A DNA stretch of 33,078 nt from Dictyobacter formicarum (GTDB taxonomy: Bacteria; Chloroflexota; Ktedonobacteria; Ktedonobacterales; Ktedonobacteraceae): positions 1 to 33,078 of the forward strand of contig NZ_BNJJ01000044.1 of NCBI RefSeq assembly GCF_016587435.1, in the 5' to 3' direction. Made by a program: the position numbers and the translations under genes. The notes under the pieces were generated by a model, which was not told where the DNA came from, searched no databases, and saw only the letters and a program-made list of their open reading frames with translations. Within the stretch, counting starts at the first letter, position 1; each line of letters begins with the position of its first letter. Below, in pieces: positions 22,894 to 31,165 of the stretch.

Positions 22894-23517
22894 TTAGCTG
22901 ACGGGTGTTTGTGTGGGTTCATTAACGCTTGGAGTAGCCTTGCGTGAGCGGCCCAGGCCGAAGCCGACTCCCAGGCCAACTATCAAGGCGATCAAGCCGG
23001 AGATGACCGAGGTCCAGATGGTGGCACCACCATTGCTGGTGCTGGTCGCGGCTGTTGTGGCCGGAGACTTAGGTGTAGCGGTAGGCTGCGCCTGTGCCGT
23101 TGTGCTACCTGCTGCTGAACCAACCGTAAAGACATAGGCACCCTGGTCTGGATCATTGTCGTCGGATGAAACGGTGTTCCAGCGTACGACGTAGACTCCG
23201 TTTTTTTCGGGTTTGATAGCCACTGACATCTGCTTCGGATTGTTCAGATCAACTTTAGCATCCCCCTGGCTGATGAGATCACCGCTTGGTCCATAGACCA
23301 GGAGATTGCTATTGGCGGAACCCGGCTTCATATTCTCTGCCGTGGTGACCGTGATTTTGCTGGGTGGCTGAGCAATAGTCGAGTTAATGGCTGGATCTGA
23401 AGACATCACCTTGGCGTGATTAGGCATCGCAAAGGATGTGCCACTGAGCGCAAGGAATATGCCCAGGCTGAGAAACGTTGCACAAATCATGCATAAACGT
23501 TGGCGGAGTAAACGCAT
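22894..23517 (-). CDS. CopC-like domain protein with C-terminal membrane anchor, ligand-poor copy
   Basis: A 207-aa exported protein. A signal peptide (hydrophobic 11-28, cleavage near SFA-MPNHAK) is followed by a CopC/YcnI-type beta-sandwich of about 105 residues (KVMSSDPAINSTIAQPPSKI through YVVRWNTVSSDDNDPDQGAY and VFTVG). A Thr/Ala/Pro-rich linker leads to a transmembrane helix (167-189) and a short basic tail. CopC proteins bind Cu(II) through an N-terminal His plus a D-x-H pair. Here the mature end begins with Met and the later site reads DDNDPDQG without His, so normal CopC copper binding is unlikely. ATG 23517 has GAAAGG upstream. It lies 155 bp downstream of a second CopC-like gene on the same strand. 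Confidence 0.82.
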   Translation of the reverse strand: MRLLRQRLCMICATFLSLGIFLALSGTSFAMPNHAKVMSSDPAINSTIAQPPSKITVTTAENMKPGSANSNLLVYGPSGDLISQGDAKVDLNNPKQMSVAIKPEKNGVYVVRWNTVSSDDNDPDQGAYVFTVGSAAGSTTAQAQPTATPKSPATTAATSTSNGGATIWTSVISGLIALIVGLGVGFGLGRSRKATPSVNEPTQTPVS

Positions 23518-23672
23518 AATGATTTTTTTGCCTTTCTTGCTTTTTTTGGTATCTATGGATAGAGATAGCACATATGTAACGCATTATCTCTTGTATCATC
23601 AGGGGTAGCCGGGTGTGAATCTCTACCAAGAGCATAAATCTGATATAGATCTATGTCTATTGGGGCAATTCC

Positions 23673-24302
23673 CTATTTTTTCCCTAAGGTATTTTCTTCC
23701 TCTGGTAGAGATTCCTTATGTTTTTGTTGTCGCCGGGCCAGCGCAAAGGTGACTGCACTGCCTACCAGTAGGCCAACGATTCCGGTCAGCAGAGCGTTTA
23801 GCCACGCGGGAAGCGCTGTTGTATTATTCTGAGTGTTTGCCTCTGTGGCCATCATAGGATGTCCTGCCATCTCACCTTTAACCATGCCTTTGAGCATAGG
23901 ACTGATATTGACAAAGAAGCGGAAACTTCCACTATCCCGATGCCCTTCGTCGGTAGAAGCGTTATGCCAGTTGACGAGGTAAATTTCTGACCCATTCGCT
24001 TGCATCGGCACCGCCATCGTCTGGTGGTCGCTGCCATTGATTTTGGCTGGTGCGGTGCTTACCAGTTTGCCATTGACATCGTAGACCTGGATATCGCTCT
24101 GGTTGGGATTGATCGGCTCCGAGAAGCGCACCGTGATCATGGTTGGAGCCTTGTCCAGCATCGCATTGGTAGCTGGTACGGAACTGACATATTCGCCATG
24201 TGCAGGATGAGCGAATGCGCTACCTGTGCATATCAGCATGCACAGCATGCCACAACAAACGCTAAAACTAATGAGATAATATCTTTCTACTCGTGTGCTC
24301 AT
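23673..24302 (-). CDS. CopC-like domain protein with C-terminal membrane anchor, copper-competent copy
   Basis: A 209-aa exported protein. The signal peptide ends at SAFA, leaving H32 as the predicted first mature residue (HPAHGEYVSSVP), the N-terminal copper ligand of classical CopC. The sandwich continues through TVRFSEPINPNQSDIQVYD and EIYLVNWHNASTDEGHRDSG. There D118 and H121 sit where the other Cu(II) ligands are expected. A Met/His-rich stretch (MLKGMVKGEMAGHPMM, about 136-151) may bind Cu(I). A transmembrane helix (165-189) and a basic tail end the protein. It probably handles copper at the outer membrane face. AAGGAGG lies 12 bases before ATG 24302; ATG 24314 sits directly on that site and is less likely. 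It is divergent from the cupredoxin gene. Confidence 0.85.
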   Translation of the reverse strand: MSTRVERYYLISFSVCCGMLCMLICTGSAFAHPAHGEYVSSVPATNAMLDKAPTMITVRFSEPINPNQSDIQVYDVNGKLVSTAPAKINGSDHQTMAVPMQANGSEIYLVNWHNASTDEGHRDSGSFRFFVNISPMLKGMVKGEMAGHPMMATEANTQNNTTALPAWLNALLTGIVGLLVGSAVTFALARRQQKHKESLPEEENTLGKK

Positions 24303-24665
24303 ATGTATAAACATCCTCCTTAACTGTTGACCGGCACGTATGCCGTGAAGGATCAGAGGTTATAAGGTGACAATAAGATAACTCTCTTTTATCTTTATCG
24401 GATATGTCGAATTAGATTAGAGCAGAATTATACTCTTTTCCATTAGGCGTTGGCCCTATTCTTTTTTCTTTCCTGCAGCATATTATTCCATTGTATATAT
24501 AATATCACGTTTTAAGAACCATGCTGCTCATTTAGGTATATAGGGAGATATACTGAAGTGAGCTTGAAACACCTGAAAAATAATCAGGTAGCAGGAAAGG
24601 ATAACTCTGCTACAATTTGGGGTGATACACTGAAACATAATCTTTATATGGGAGTAAGCTGAATC
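24303..24665. other. Divergent regulatory region between CopC-like and cupredoxin genes
   Basis: There is no gene. The region is A+T rich. A short inverted repeat, ACCTGA (24571-24576) with TCAGGT (24584-24589), lies about 80 bp before the cupredoxin start, with a TACAAT (near 24611) that could be a -10 element. No copper-responsive operator (CueR or CsoR type) is clear to me. Confidence 0.35.
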
Positions 24666-25040
24666 ATGAAGCGGCACGCATATCATTGTCTTCTTTTGCT
24701 GTTGTTATCGATCGTTGGGATGGGCCTTATCTCTGCCTGTGGTAGTTCAAATCAGAATCAAGTCCATATGAACGAAACTGACTTTGTGCAAAAATCTGTT
24801 ACCATTCAAAAAGGCGAGAGTGTGACGTTGGTCAATGATAGCGCGGCGATCCATGTAATCGAGAATGGTAGCTGGGTGGATGGTGTGCAGTTGCCGAAAA
24901 TTGAGGCCGGGGCACCCCAGATTCAGGCGAGCGTGGACGGCAATATAAGTCAGATTATCGGCCCCTTTAATACTGCTGGCACCTTCCATCTATACTGTAC
25001 CGTCCATCCCAACATGAATCTCACCGTTATCGTTCACTAG
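24666..25040 (+). CDS. Cupredoxin-type blue copper lipoprotein
   Basis: A 124-aa exported protein. A hydrophobic signal peptide ends in the lipobox LISAC with C25, so it is probably lipid-anchored to the outer face of the membrane. The mature part is a plastocyanin/azurin-like fold starting KSVTIQKGESVTLVND. Copper ligands are visible as H63 (AIHVIE) and the C-terminal C111, H114 and M117 in YCTVHPNM, the standard type 1 set. It should carry single electrons, perhaps to a terminal oxidase or a multicopper oxidase. ATG 24666 has GGGAG about 13 bases upstream. It lies opposite the CopC-like pair and converges on the LgoD-like dehydrogenase, with 14 bp between stops. Confidence 0.9.
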   Translation: MKRHAYHCLLLLLLSIVGMGLISACGSSNQNQVHMNETDFVQKSVTIQKGESVTLVNDSAAIHVIENGSWVDGVQLPKIEAGAPQIQASVDGNISQIIGPFNTAGTFHLYCTVHPNMNLTVIVH

Positions 25041-25054
25041 CGCGGCGTTACATA

Positions 25055-26071
25055 TTAAATTGTTATGACGGCTTTGATAATGCCGCTATCGCGATCGAAC
25101 CAGTGGGGGAAAGCCTCAATCATGGTCTCTGACGTGGCGCGATGCGTAATCCAGGGGTCCAGCAGAATCTGTCCCGCTTCAAGATAAGCAATAATCTGGC
25201 GGAACTCTTTGCTGGTGGCGTTGCGACTGCTGAGCAGGGTTAGCTCATGGCTATGGAAATAGGGATCATGAAATGAGACATCTCCCTGAAAGAGGCCGAC
25301 AAAGATCAGGCGACCACCATGAGCGACATAGTGGAAGGCTGCTTGCATTGAGTGTGGATTGCCAGTGGCGTCAAAGACGGCTGTTGGACGGTCGTCTCCA
25401 AATATCGCTTGCAGACTGGCTTCGGCATCCTGACCTGGATTGATGCAGGTGACGTTTGGCCATTGCTGGCGGCAGAAATTCAGGCGGTTGGCGCTGATGT
25501 CCATCACAAAGACCTGTGCGCCCGCCAGCAGGGCAAACTGGGTGGCCGCCAGTCCGATGGGACCCGCTCCGACCACCAGGACGCGTTCGTTGTGGGCCAG
25601 CCGGGCACGATCCACCGCGTGGGCGCCGATTGAGAGTGGCTCAACCAGGGCCAATTGTTCAAATGAGAGGGTTTTGGCTGGATGTAGATGGTCGGCTGGC
25701 ACCAGGAGATATTCGCTCATGCCTCCGTCGATGTGGACTCCTAGCACGCGAAGGTTAATGCAGCAATTGGTCTTGCCGCGTTGACAGGATGGACATTTGC
25801 CGCAGTTGAGGTAGGGCTCGACCGCGCAGCGCATACCTACGCTGATATGCTGTACTTGCTCGCCAACCGCCACCACTTCTACTCCCAGTTCGTGGCCCAG
25901 GACACGTGGATAGTTAAAGAAAGGCTGCTCACCGCGAAAGGCATGCAGATCAGTGCCGCACACTCCGATTGCTCGCACACGGACCAGCGCCTCTGCTGGC
26001 CCGGGAGCCTGAGGCTCGGCAGTTTGCAGTAACCGTAACTGCCCTGGTGCCTCCAACTGTATTGTTTTCAT
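25055..26071 (-). CDS. LgoD-like zinc-binding sugar-acid/polyol dehydrogenase
   Basis: A 338-aa medium-chain dehydrogenase. The catalytic zinc is held by CGTDLHAF and LGHELG, the structural zinc by NCGKCPSCQRGKTNCC, and the nucleotide by VVGAGPIGLAA. Long stretches follow the pattern of E. coli LgoD (YjjN, L-galactonate 5-dehydrogenase): GEQPFFNYPRVLGHE, VLGVHIDGG, DATGNPHSM, GLFQGDVSF and SSRNAT. That makes oxidation of an L-galactonate-like or deoxy-sugar acid the best guess, though related enzymes act on fuconate and other polyols. ATG 26071 follows GAGGAGAG. It is 54 bp downstream of an L-rhamnose mutarotase gene on the same strand, and the pair lies behind a LacI-type operator, supporting a role in deoxysugar or galactonate use. 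Confidence 0.87.
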   Translation of the reverse strand: MKTIQLEAPGQLRLLQTAEPQAPGPAEALVRVRAIGVCGTDLHAFRGEQPFFNYPRVLGHELGVEVVAVGEQVQHISVGMRCAVEPYLNCGKCPSCQRGKTNCCINLRVLGVHIDGGMSEYLLVPADHLHPAKTLSFEQLALVEPLSIGAHAVDRARLAHNERVLVVGAGPIGLAATQFALLAGAQVFVMDISANRLNFCRQQWPNVTCINPGQDAEASLQAIFGDDRPTAVFDATGNPHSMQAAFHYVAHGGRLIFVGLFQGDVSFHDPYFHSHELTLLSSRNATSKEFRQIIAYLEAGQILLDPWITHRATSETMIEAFPHWFDRDSGIIKAVITI

Positions 26072-26125
26072 CGACTCTCCTCACATTTTCCCAGATGTAT
26101 ACAACTGCATATAGCTTACAATGGC

Positions 26126-26449
26126 TTAATCAGTATGAAAAACTACTTTCATATTGGCCCACCATTCACCATCAGCTCTCTCTTCGACCGGTTCCTGCAT
26201 TGGATCTGTATACTTCCACCACTCTTGCGTCTTGGGGTCCGCTGCCATCATCTTCTGATCGGCCGCAAAATCATTGCCGATATACTCAAAATAAGCGAAT
26301 AACAGGGTCCCATGACGAAAAATCGTGTAGTTACGCATATTACAGGCCCTGATCGTCTCTAGCACCTCAGGCCAGACAGCAGCATGGATGCGTTCATAAT
26401 CTTCAATGTGATCCGGTTTGACCTGGATAATTTGACCAAAGCGGCGCAT
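26126..26449 (-). CDS. rhaM: L-rhamnose mutarotase (RhaM family)
   Basis: A 107-aa protein of the RhaM/YiiL family (DUF718), which interconverts the alpha and beta anomers of L-rhamnose (relatives act on L-fucose). Signatures: HAAVWPEVLETI, with the His and Trp near the sugar, RNYTIFRHG, LFAYFEY, and MMAADPKTQEWWKYTDPMQEP. The length matches the family. ATG 26449 has AAGGGAG with a good spacer. It is first in a leftward pair with the LgoD-like dehydrogenase and sits 44 bp downstream of a LacI-type palindrome. No rhamnose isomerase, kinase or aldolase lies in the window, so L-fucose or a sugar-acid route remains possible. Confidence 0.9.
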   Translation of the reverse strand: MRRFGQIIQVKPDHIEDYERIHAAVWPEVLETIRACNMRNYTIFRHGTLLFAYFEYIGNDFAADQKMMAADPKTQEWWKYTDPMQEPVEERADGEWWANMKVVFHTD

Positions 26450-26492
26450 AAATACTCCCTTGCATTATTTTTGATAGCCTACCTCGATATTA

Positions 26493-26512
26493 TATAGAAA
26501 CCGTTTTCTATA
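26493..26512. promoter_or_regulatory. LacI-family-type operator upstream of rhaM
   Basis: TATAGAAACCGTTTTCTATA is a 20-bp palindrome with only one mismatched pair beside the centre and the typical central CG flanked by GAAA/TTTC. This fits the LacI/CcpA-type consensus. It lies 44 bp upstream of the rhaM start, where a repressor would cover the promoter. No LacI-family gene is in the window. Confidence 0.65.
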
Positions 26513-26580
26513 TTCAGGGTAGGAAAAAACCCTTCTTTTGTCAAGGGATAAATAGTATTTATGGTCCGGCGCTAAAGGGG

Positions 26581-26617
26581 GCCAGCCCTCTCTATCGGGT
26601 TAATAGAAAGGGCTGGC
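26581..26617. repeat. Isolated 15-bp stem-loop
   Basis: GCCAGCCCTCTCTAT (26581-26595), loop CGGGTTA, and ATAGAAAGGGCTGGC (26603-26617) pair with one mismatch. No T-tract follows in either direction and no gene ends nearby, so it is not an obvious terminator. Confidence 0.55.
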
Positions 26618-27020
26618 TCGATCACTCGCTGTGACATCCACTTAAGAGGAGATGAAACTGTGGATATATGGTAGTGTAGGCCGCTATGGCCTCTGGTTGG
26701 ACGATTGGTGATTGCGTCTACCACCAGGGATACTGAGATGAGAAAGAGAGTTTTTTAGTTGACGCTTCCCTTCGTCAATTATCAGACGTTTAAGTTATAT
26801 AAAGGACAGGTGTATGCAATTGATGTGTACTGGTTTGTTCCTTGTGATCTGTAAGCGTTAAAAACGATTGCATTACTACTGCTGCTTTCGTCCGCTTACT
26901 TATCACACTAGTATACATCGCCACATTCTCAGAATGAGTAAAGGTTTTTTATGGCATTATTTGGTTTGATTATGCTAAATTTAATAAAAAATATTTATCG
27001 ATTTAAGAGTGTGTTTGAAA
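26618..27020. other. Noncoding stretch
   Basis: I see no gene here. It contains a 17-bp inverted repeat AAGCGTTAAAAACGATT (26853-26869, one mismatch, 3-base spacer) that could bind a regulator, a small AGGCC/GGCCT hairpin near 26678-26692, and an AT-rich end (26940-27000). Confidence 0.35.
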
Positions 27021-27282
27021 AGCAGGCACAAAGTGCCTGCGGCCCCTGACGCTACGCGCCTACGGCGCTCAAAAAACCTTTCATGGCTGGTGCAGCAGGG
27101 GCGCTTTCGCGCTCCTGCTGCACCAGCCATGAAAAAGAGAGTGGGAACGCTTGCGTTCCCCAGGCCTAGGGGCGCTCTGATTCCCACGCCCATCGTGGCC
27201 TCTCTGCTTCACGCTTCGCTCCTGCTGCATCAACAATGAAAAAGAGAGTGGGGACGCTTGCGTTCTCCAGGCTTTGGGGGCG
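27021..27282. repeat. Family B hairpin repeat: one full unit plus a half unit
   Basis: The full unit has three parts: a small GCGCC/GGCGC hairpin near 27057-27068; a long hairpin (27079-27133, about 25-bp arms starting TTTCATGGCTGGTGCAGCAG, loop TTTC); and GAAAAAGAGAGTGGG running into GGGAACGCTTGCGTTCCC, an 8-bp hairpin. A half unit follows about 107 bp later (27218-27282): only the right arm, in the form CCTGCTGCATCAACAATGAA, and the GAAAAAGAGAGTGGGGACGC block. A related full unit is at 32870-32998. Reading frames through it have no family resemblance. Confidence 0.8.
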
Positions 27283-27421
27283 ACATGAATCCTGGTGTAC
27301 TGAGATTCAGCACATTCGACGAATGGGCCAATGTTTATGCTCTGGACCTTTTTATACTGGAGATAATGTGGCACAATATGCTTAAGATGTGGATAGCTGA
27401 GTTACTGGGATTGGAGGAAAT

Positions 27422-28222
27422 GTGACAACTGCGATGGAACTGGTAAATGGGATGCAGGCGCTACACGTGGCGGCAGGCTGGACCTTTGCGGAGCATGCGC
27501 ATAATGGGATTGAACTGGTGGGGATTCTTCAGGGCCAGGTGGTGTTGGAGGCGGCCCAGCGCCAGTGGCAGGTCAAAACAGGACAGGTTGTCTCAATTCC
27601 TCCTCTCTTGCCCCATCGATGGTGGTGCCATGAGCAATCGCGCTTGAATGTCTTGCACCTGGATTATACGCCGCGTGATCTGGCCCAACGCCTGGTGCCA
27701 GGTAATTCTCCTCGCCTGATTACGCTGACAAAAAAACAGGTTACCGAATACGAGGGCCTTTTTCAGCGCTTGTTAGATCTGGTAGATCAATCTCCATCAA
27801 AGCAAGAGCGCCTGCTGAAAGCGTATCTGGAAGTGTTTGTGTTGACCTTATTGGAGGGTGATCAGATTCAGGATCCAACTACCATTGCCATTTATGAGAT
27901 TGCGGCATACATGCAAACCCATTTGGATCAACCAATTTCGATTGCCGGGCTGGCTCAACAGTTTTTAATGGCCGAAGTGACGTTACGCCGCCACTTTCGT
28001 TCTATCTTTGGTGTTTCACCGAAGCAATATCTGTTGGATCTGCGACTGAAAGAGGCGCAGCATCTGCTGGCAACCACGCGCCTGACCCTTCAGGAAGTAG
28101 CGGCCCAGACCAGCTTTTTTGATCTGGCCCATTTCTCTTCCACCTTTCGCCAGCACTACCATGTCTCGCCTTCCCAATGGCGAGCCCAGCACTTCAATCA
28201 ATCCTCTCCCATCTTGGATTGA
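27422..28222 (+). CDS. AraC-family transcriptional regulator
   Basis: A 266-aa regulator with an N-terminal cupin-like sensing domain (about 1-110, with HAHNGIELVGILQGQVVLEA and the PPLLPHRWWCHE turn) and a C-terminal AraC/XylS DNA-binding domain. The domain starts ISIAGLAQQFLMAEVTLRRH, continues FRSIFGVSPKQYLLDLRLKEA, and has a second helix-turn-helix around LTLQEVAAQTSFFDLAHFSS and TFRQHYHVSPSQWR. The cupin form usually responds to a sugar or other small carbon compound. Start GTG 27422 follows GGAGG with a short spacer. It is 184 bp upstream of a PhyH-type dioxygenase on the same strand and about 970 bp from the divergent rhaM pair; either could be its target. Confidence 0.92.
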   Translation: MTTAMELVNGMQALHVAAGWTFAEHAHNGIELVGILQGQVVLEAAQRQWQVKTGQVVSIPPLLPHRWWCHEQSRLNVLHLDYTPRDLAQRLVPGNSPRLITLTKKQVTEYEGLFQRLLDLVDQSPSKQERLLKAYLEVFVLTLLEGDQIQDPTTIAIYEIAAYMQTHLDQPISIAGLAQQFLMAEVTLRRHFRSIFGVSPKQYLLDLRLKEAQHLLATTRLTLQEVAAQTSFFDLAHFSSTFRQHYHVSPSQWRAQHFNQSSPILD

Positions 28223-28406
28223 TTGAGGCCGGGCCAGGATGTGATCGTTTTTTACAAATTATAGATTGCTTTCTCCCAAGACAGGACTGAGCTCTATCCG
28301 TATACTTATCTGTACGTAGCGGACGGGTTGAGGTGTGTAGATACCGCTTGTATAGAGCTACGATCGTCCTGGACTACGGATGGATCGGTTCCAAAGGAGG
28401 AAGTTT

Positions 28407-29312
28407 TTGAGTACGCAGACGCGCGAATTAACGCTGATAAGCAACGGCTATCAGCTATCGCAAACACCACAGCGCCTGGGCTGGCTGGAGCCCACCGATC
28501 CCACCTTACCAATGGAGCAGCTGCGGCAAAAGTACCGCGCTGCTGGTTATCTCTGGCTGAAAGGTATCCTGAACCGTGAGGCGGTTCTGGCCTTCCGCCG
28601 CCGTTTCTTTGCAGCCATGCAGGCAAGTGGCCTGATGGCCGCCGATAGCGATCCCGAGGAGGGCATTTACTCGGGAAGGATCGAGCAGAAGGAACTGGCC
28701 CACAAGATCTTTATGGAAGCTCATCGCTGGCCCGAGTACGAGGCTTTTTGTACCGCTCCCGAAATTGTACATTTTTATGAGAGCTTTCTTGGCGGTGAGA
28801 TCTATCTCCATAAGCGCAAGCTTATTCGTTACAATGTGCCTGGTGATGCCAGAACCACCGGGGCACACTATGACCTGGTCTACCTGCGCGGCGGAACCGA
28901 CCGTCTCTGTAGCAGCTGGATTCCACTGGGCGATACGCCTGTTGAGGCTGGCGGCCTGACCTACCTGGAAGGCTCGGACGCCTGGGGACGGAAAATGGAG
29001 GCCGAGTTCTCACTGAAGAACGCCAATCTACCGCCCGAGGAGCGCATCAGCGCGTATAATAAAAATATGCGCGAGGGCTGGTTGACCAACAACTTGCCAG
29101 AACTGGCCGATCGCGTCAATAGTCGCTGGTTGATTGCTGATTATGAAAGTGGAGATATGGTCGTACATAGTCCCTATATGATCCATGCAGCCACTGTCAA
29201 TTATAATGCTCAGCAACGTATTCGTCTCTCTACTGATATTCGCTATCAGCTTAAAACTGACGACATTGATATGCGCTGGACTAACCATTACTACGCTGGT
29301 GATATGCTCTAG
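28407..29312 (+). CDS. Phytanoyl-CoA dioxygenase (PhyH) family Fe(II)/2-oxoglutarate enzyme
   Basis: A 301-aa non-heme iron oxygenase of the PhyH family. The iron triad is H154-x-D156 (TGAHYDLVYL) and H260 (SPYMIHAATVN), with R271 or R273 placed to bind 2-oxoglutarate. The protein is of usual length. The start is TTG 28407: AAAGGAGG sits seven bases upstream, while ATG 28380 lies before that site and has none. Substrates in this family range from fatty acyl-CoA to antibiotics and small hydroxy acids and cannot be predicted here. It follows the AraC regulator on the same strand and ends at a good terminator. Confidence 0.88.
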   Translation: MSTQTRELTLISNGYQLSQTPQRLGWLEPTDPTLPMEQLRQKYRAAGYLWLKGILNREAVLAFRRRFFAAMQASGLMAADSDPEEGIYSGRIEQKELAHKIFMEAHRWPEYEAFCTAPEIVHFYESFLGGEIYLHKRKLIRYNVPGDARTTGAHYDLVYLRGGTDRLCSSWIPLGDTPVEAGGLTYLEGSDAWGRKMEAEFSLKNANLPPEERISAYNKNMREGWLTNNLPELADRVNSRWLIADYESGDMVVHSPYMIHAATVNYNAQQRIRLSTDIRYQLKTDDIDMRWTNHYYAGDML

Positions 29313-29349
29313 TTGTTTGTACACCTTCCCTCTTTTTCAAGCGTGTTTT

Positions 29350-29388
29350 TTACAGCAATGGAACGAAGTCTAAACCCCATTGCTGTAA
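29350..29388 (+). terminator. Rho-independent terminator after the PhyH gene
   Basis: A perfect 12-bp stem, TTACAGCAATGG (29350-29361) with CCATTGCTGTAA (29377-29388), is followed by TTTTAAATTTT. It lies 38 bp after the PhyH stop and separates that gene from the grpE cluster. Confidence 0.85.
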
Positions 29389-29469
29389 TTTTAAATTTTG
29401 GGCACGTTTGTTCTTTCCTTTTCTTTTCAAGAGGATTGAATTTAAATAGGATTGAAGAGGTAGATTGTT

Positions 29470-30093
29470 ATGAGTCGGAATGATGCAAAGAAATCAAAGG
29501 GGAAGGATATTAAACCTGATACTACCGTGCCAAAGGAGGAAACAGTGAGACAGGAGGAGGAGGTCGGGCAAGAGGAAGGGGTCAGGCAGGAGGAGCCAGC
29601 GTCTGAAACATCTTTGCTTGAGCAGCAACTGGCGGAAGAGCAGAAGAAATCTGCGGAATACCTCGATCGATTGAAGCGCTCCCATGCCGATTTAATCAAT
29701 TACAAGCGTCGGAGTCGCCAGGAGCAGATGGATGCGCGAGCTCGTGCCGAAGGTGCCTTGCTTGAACGTGTGTTGCCTGTTCTCGATGACCTGGGGCGTG
29801 CCATGGCTTCCATGCCACCAGAACTGGCAGATAATCCATGGGTCGAGGGGGTCGCGCTGACCGCCCGACAGTTGATGAATACACTTGAGCAGCTAGGTGT
29901 GACGCCGGTTGGTGAGCCAGGAGAGACCTTTGATCCCTATAAGCACGATGCCATTTTACGTATGCCTAGCCCAAAACATGCCGAGGGGACCATTATTCAG
30001 GTGATACGCCCGGGATATATGTTGAGAGATCGTGTTTTACGTCCTGCACAGGTCGTTGTTGCTAGCTCGCCTGCACATGAGGAAAATGCTTAG
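29470..30093 (+). CDS. grpE: GrpE nucleotide exchange factor
   Basis: A 207-aa protein that releases ADP from DnaK so the chaperone can cycle. The N-terminus (1-45) is disordered and highly charged, with repeated EEV/QEEG blocks. A long coiled-coil helix follows (about 48-95, [20 protein letters not shown]), then the conserved [15 protein letters not shown] and the beta-wing with [28 protein letters not shown] and [10 protein letters not shown]. Length is normal. ATG 29470 has GAAGAGG about 11 bases ahead. It heads a three-gene set with the J-protein and CbpM-like genes; dnaK is absent here. Confidence 0.93.
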   Translation: MSRNDAKKSKGKDIKPDTTVPKEETVRQEEEVGQEEGVRQEEPASETSLLEQQLAEEQKKSAEYLDRLKRSHADLINYKRRSRQEQMDARARAEGALLERVLPVLDDLGRAMASMPPELADNPWVEGVALTARQLMNTLEQLGVTPVGEPGETFDPYKHDAILRMPSPKHAEGTIIQVIRPGYMLRDRVLRPAQVVVASSPAHEENA

Positions 30094-30152
30094 ACGATGT
30101 ATGGCCGCACGCTATTCCTTTAGATAGATGCAGGAAGAGAGTGAGATGTTCC

Positions 30153-31142
30153 ATGGCAGTTGATTACAAGGATTACTATAAAATCTTGGGGGTGAGCAAG
30201 GATGCTAACCAGAAAGATATTCAACGCGCCTTTCGTCGGCTGGCTCGCAAATATCATCCCGATGTTAATCCTGATAATAAAGAAGCCGAAGAAAAATTTA
30301 AGGAAATTAACGAGGCTAACGAAGTCTTGTCTGATCCTGAGAAGCGAAAAAAATATGATGAGATGGGCTCTTATTACCAGCAGTATGGCGCATGGCCGGG
30401 GGCGGGCCAGCCAGCGGGTGCCGGTGCCTGGGGTCGGTATGGAGGAGGAAATTATCAATACCGGACTGTGAACGAAGAAGATCTCGAGGATTTGTTTGGG
30501 GGCAGCTCTCCATTCTCTGATTTCTTTGAGACATACTTTCATTCGGGTTTCTCTGGAGCTCGAGCTCGTCGTTCAACTGCCGGAGCGGGGCAGCGCGCAC
30601 GACAGGCTGTGGCCGGTCGGGACGTGGACGCTGATGTGGAGGTGACGCTGGCGGATACCTACCAGGGAACACAGAGAGTCCTTGAGTTGAGTCAACCTGA
30701 TGGAAGTACACGTCGCCTGGAAGTGAAAATTCCAGCCGGAGTCGACGAGGGGTCCCGCGTTCGTATCTCAGGCCAGGGAATGCCAGGTACGCCGCGCGGC
30801 AATCTCTATCTGCGCATTCACGTGCGCCCTGATGCCCGGTATACGCGTGAAGGAAGTACGTTGCGCACCCGCGTCACTGTGCCATTGGCCACGGCTATAC
30901 TTGGTGGCGAGGTCCCCGTTCCCATGCCTGATGGTCGCCGTCTGATGTTGCGTATCCCGCCCGGCACCAATGATGGTCGTTCTTTCCGTCTACGCGGCCA
31001 GGGTATGCCAGAGAAGATAGGGCATCCTGAGCAGCGCGGTGACCTGTATGCTGAGGCCCACGTTGACCTGCCCACCCAACTGTCTGATGAACAGAAGCAA
31101 CTCTTTGAAGCTTTTGCCCACTCGCTGAGTTCGACCCATTAA
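30153..31142 (+). CDS. Class B J-domain protein (CbpA/DnaJ-like, no zinc finger)
   Basis: A 329-aa co-chaperone. The J domain (1-70, [11 protein letters not shown] at 35-37) stimulates DnaK ATPase. A Gly-rich segment with [15 protein letters not shown] follows, then two beta-barrel substrate domains ([41 protein letters not shown]) and the C-terminal dimer part ([17 protein letters not shown]). The four CxxCxGxG zinc repeats of class A DnaJ are missing, so it is of the CbpA type. ATG 30153 starts at the usual MAVDYKDYY point; GTG 30141 is four codons earlier with AGGAAG close by and is a fair alternative. It is 60 bp after grpE and 24 bp before the CbpM-like gene. Confidence 0.93.
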   Translation: MAVDYKDYYKILGVSKDANQKDIQRAFRRLARKYHPDVNPDNKEAEEKFKEINEANEVLSDPEKRKKYDEMGSYYQQYGAWPGAGQPAGAGAWGRYGGGNYQYRTVNEEDLEDLFGGSSPFSDFFETYFHSGFSGARARRSTAGAGQRARQAVAGRDVDADVEVTLADTYQGTQRVLELSQPDGSTRRLEVKIPAGVDEGSRVRISGQGMPGTPRGNLYLRIHVRPDARYTREGSTLRTRVTVPLATAILGGEVPVPMPDGRRLMLRIPPGTNDGRSFRLRGQGMPEKIGHPEQRGDLYAEAHVDLPTQLSDEQKQLFEAFAHSLSSTH

Positions 31143-31165
31143 AATGTGAGAGGAGAGATGTATCT

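Noticed and set aside
26493..27282. CRISPR array in the repeat-rich gap
   Set aside because: The repeats are long hairpins of two or three units without regular spacers, and no cas genes are present.
27009..27374. Overlapping open frames on both strands in the family B repeat
   Set aside because: They only translate hairpin arms, have no recognisable domains, and the differences between repeat copies preserve base pairing rather than protein sequence.
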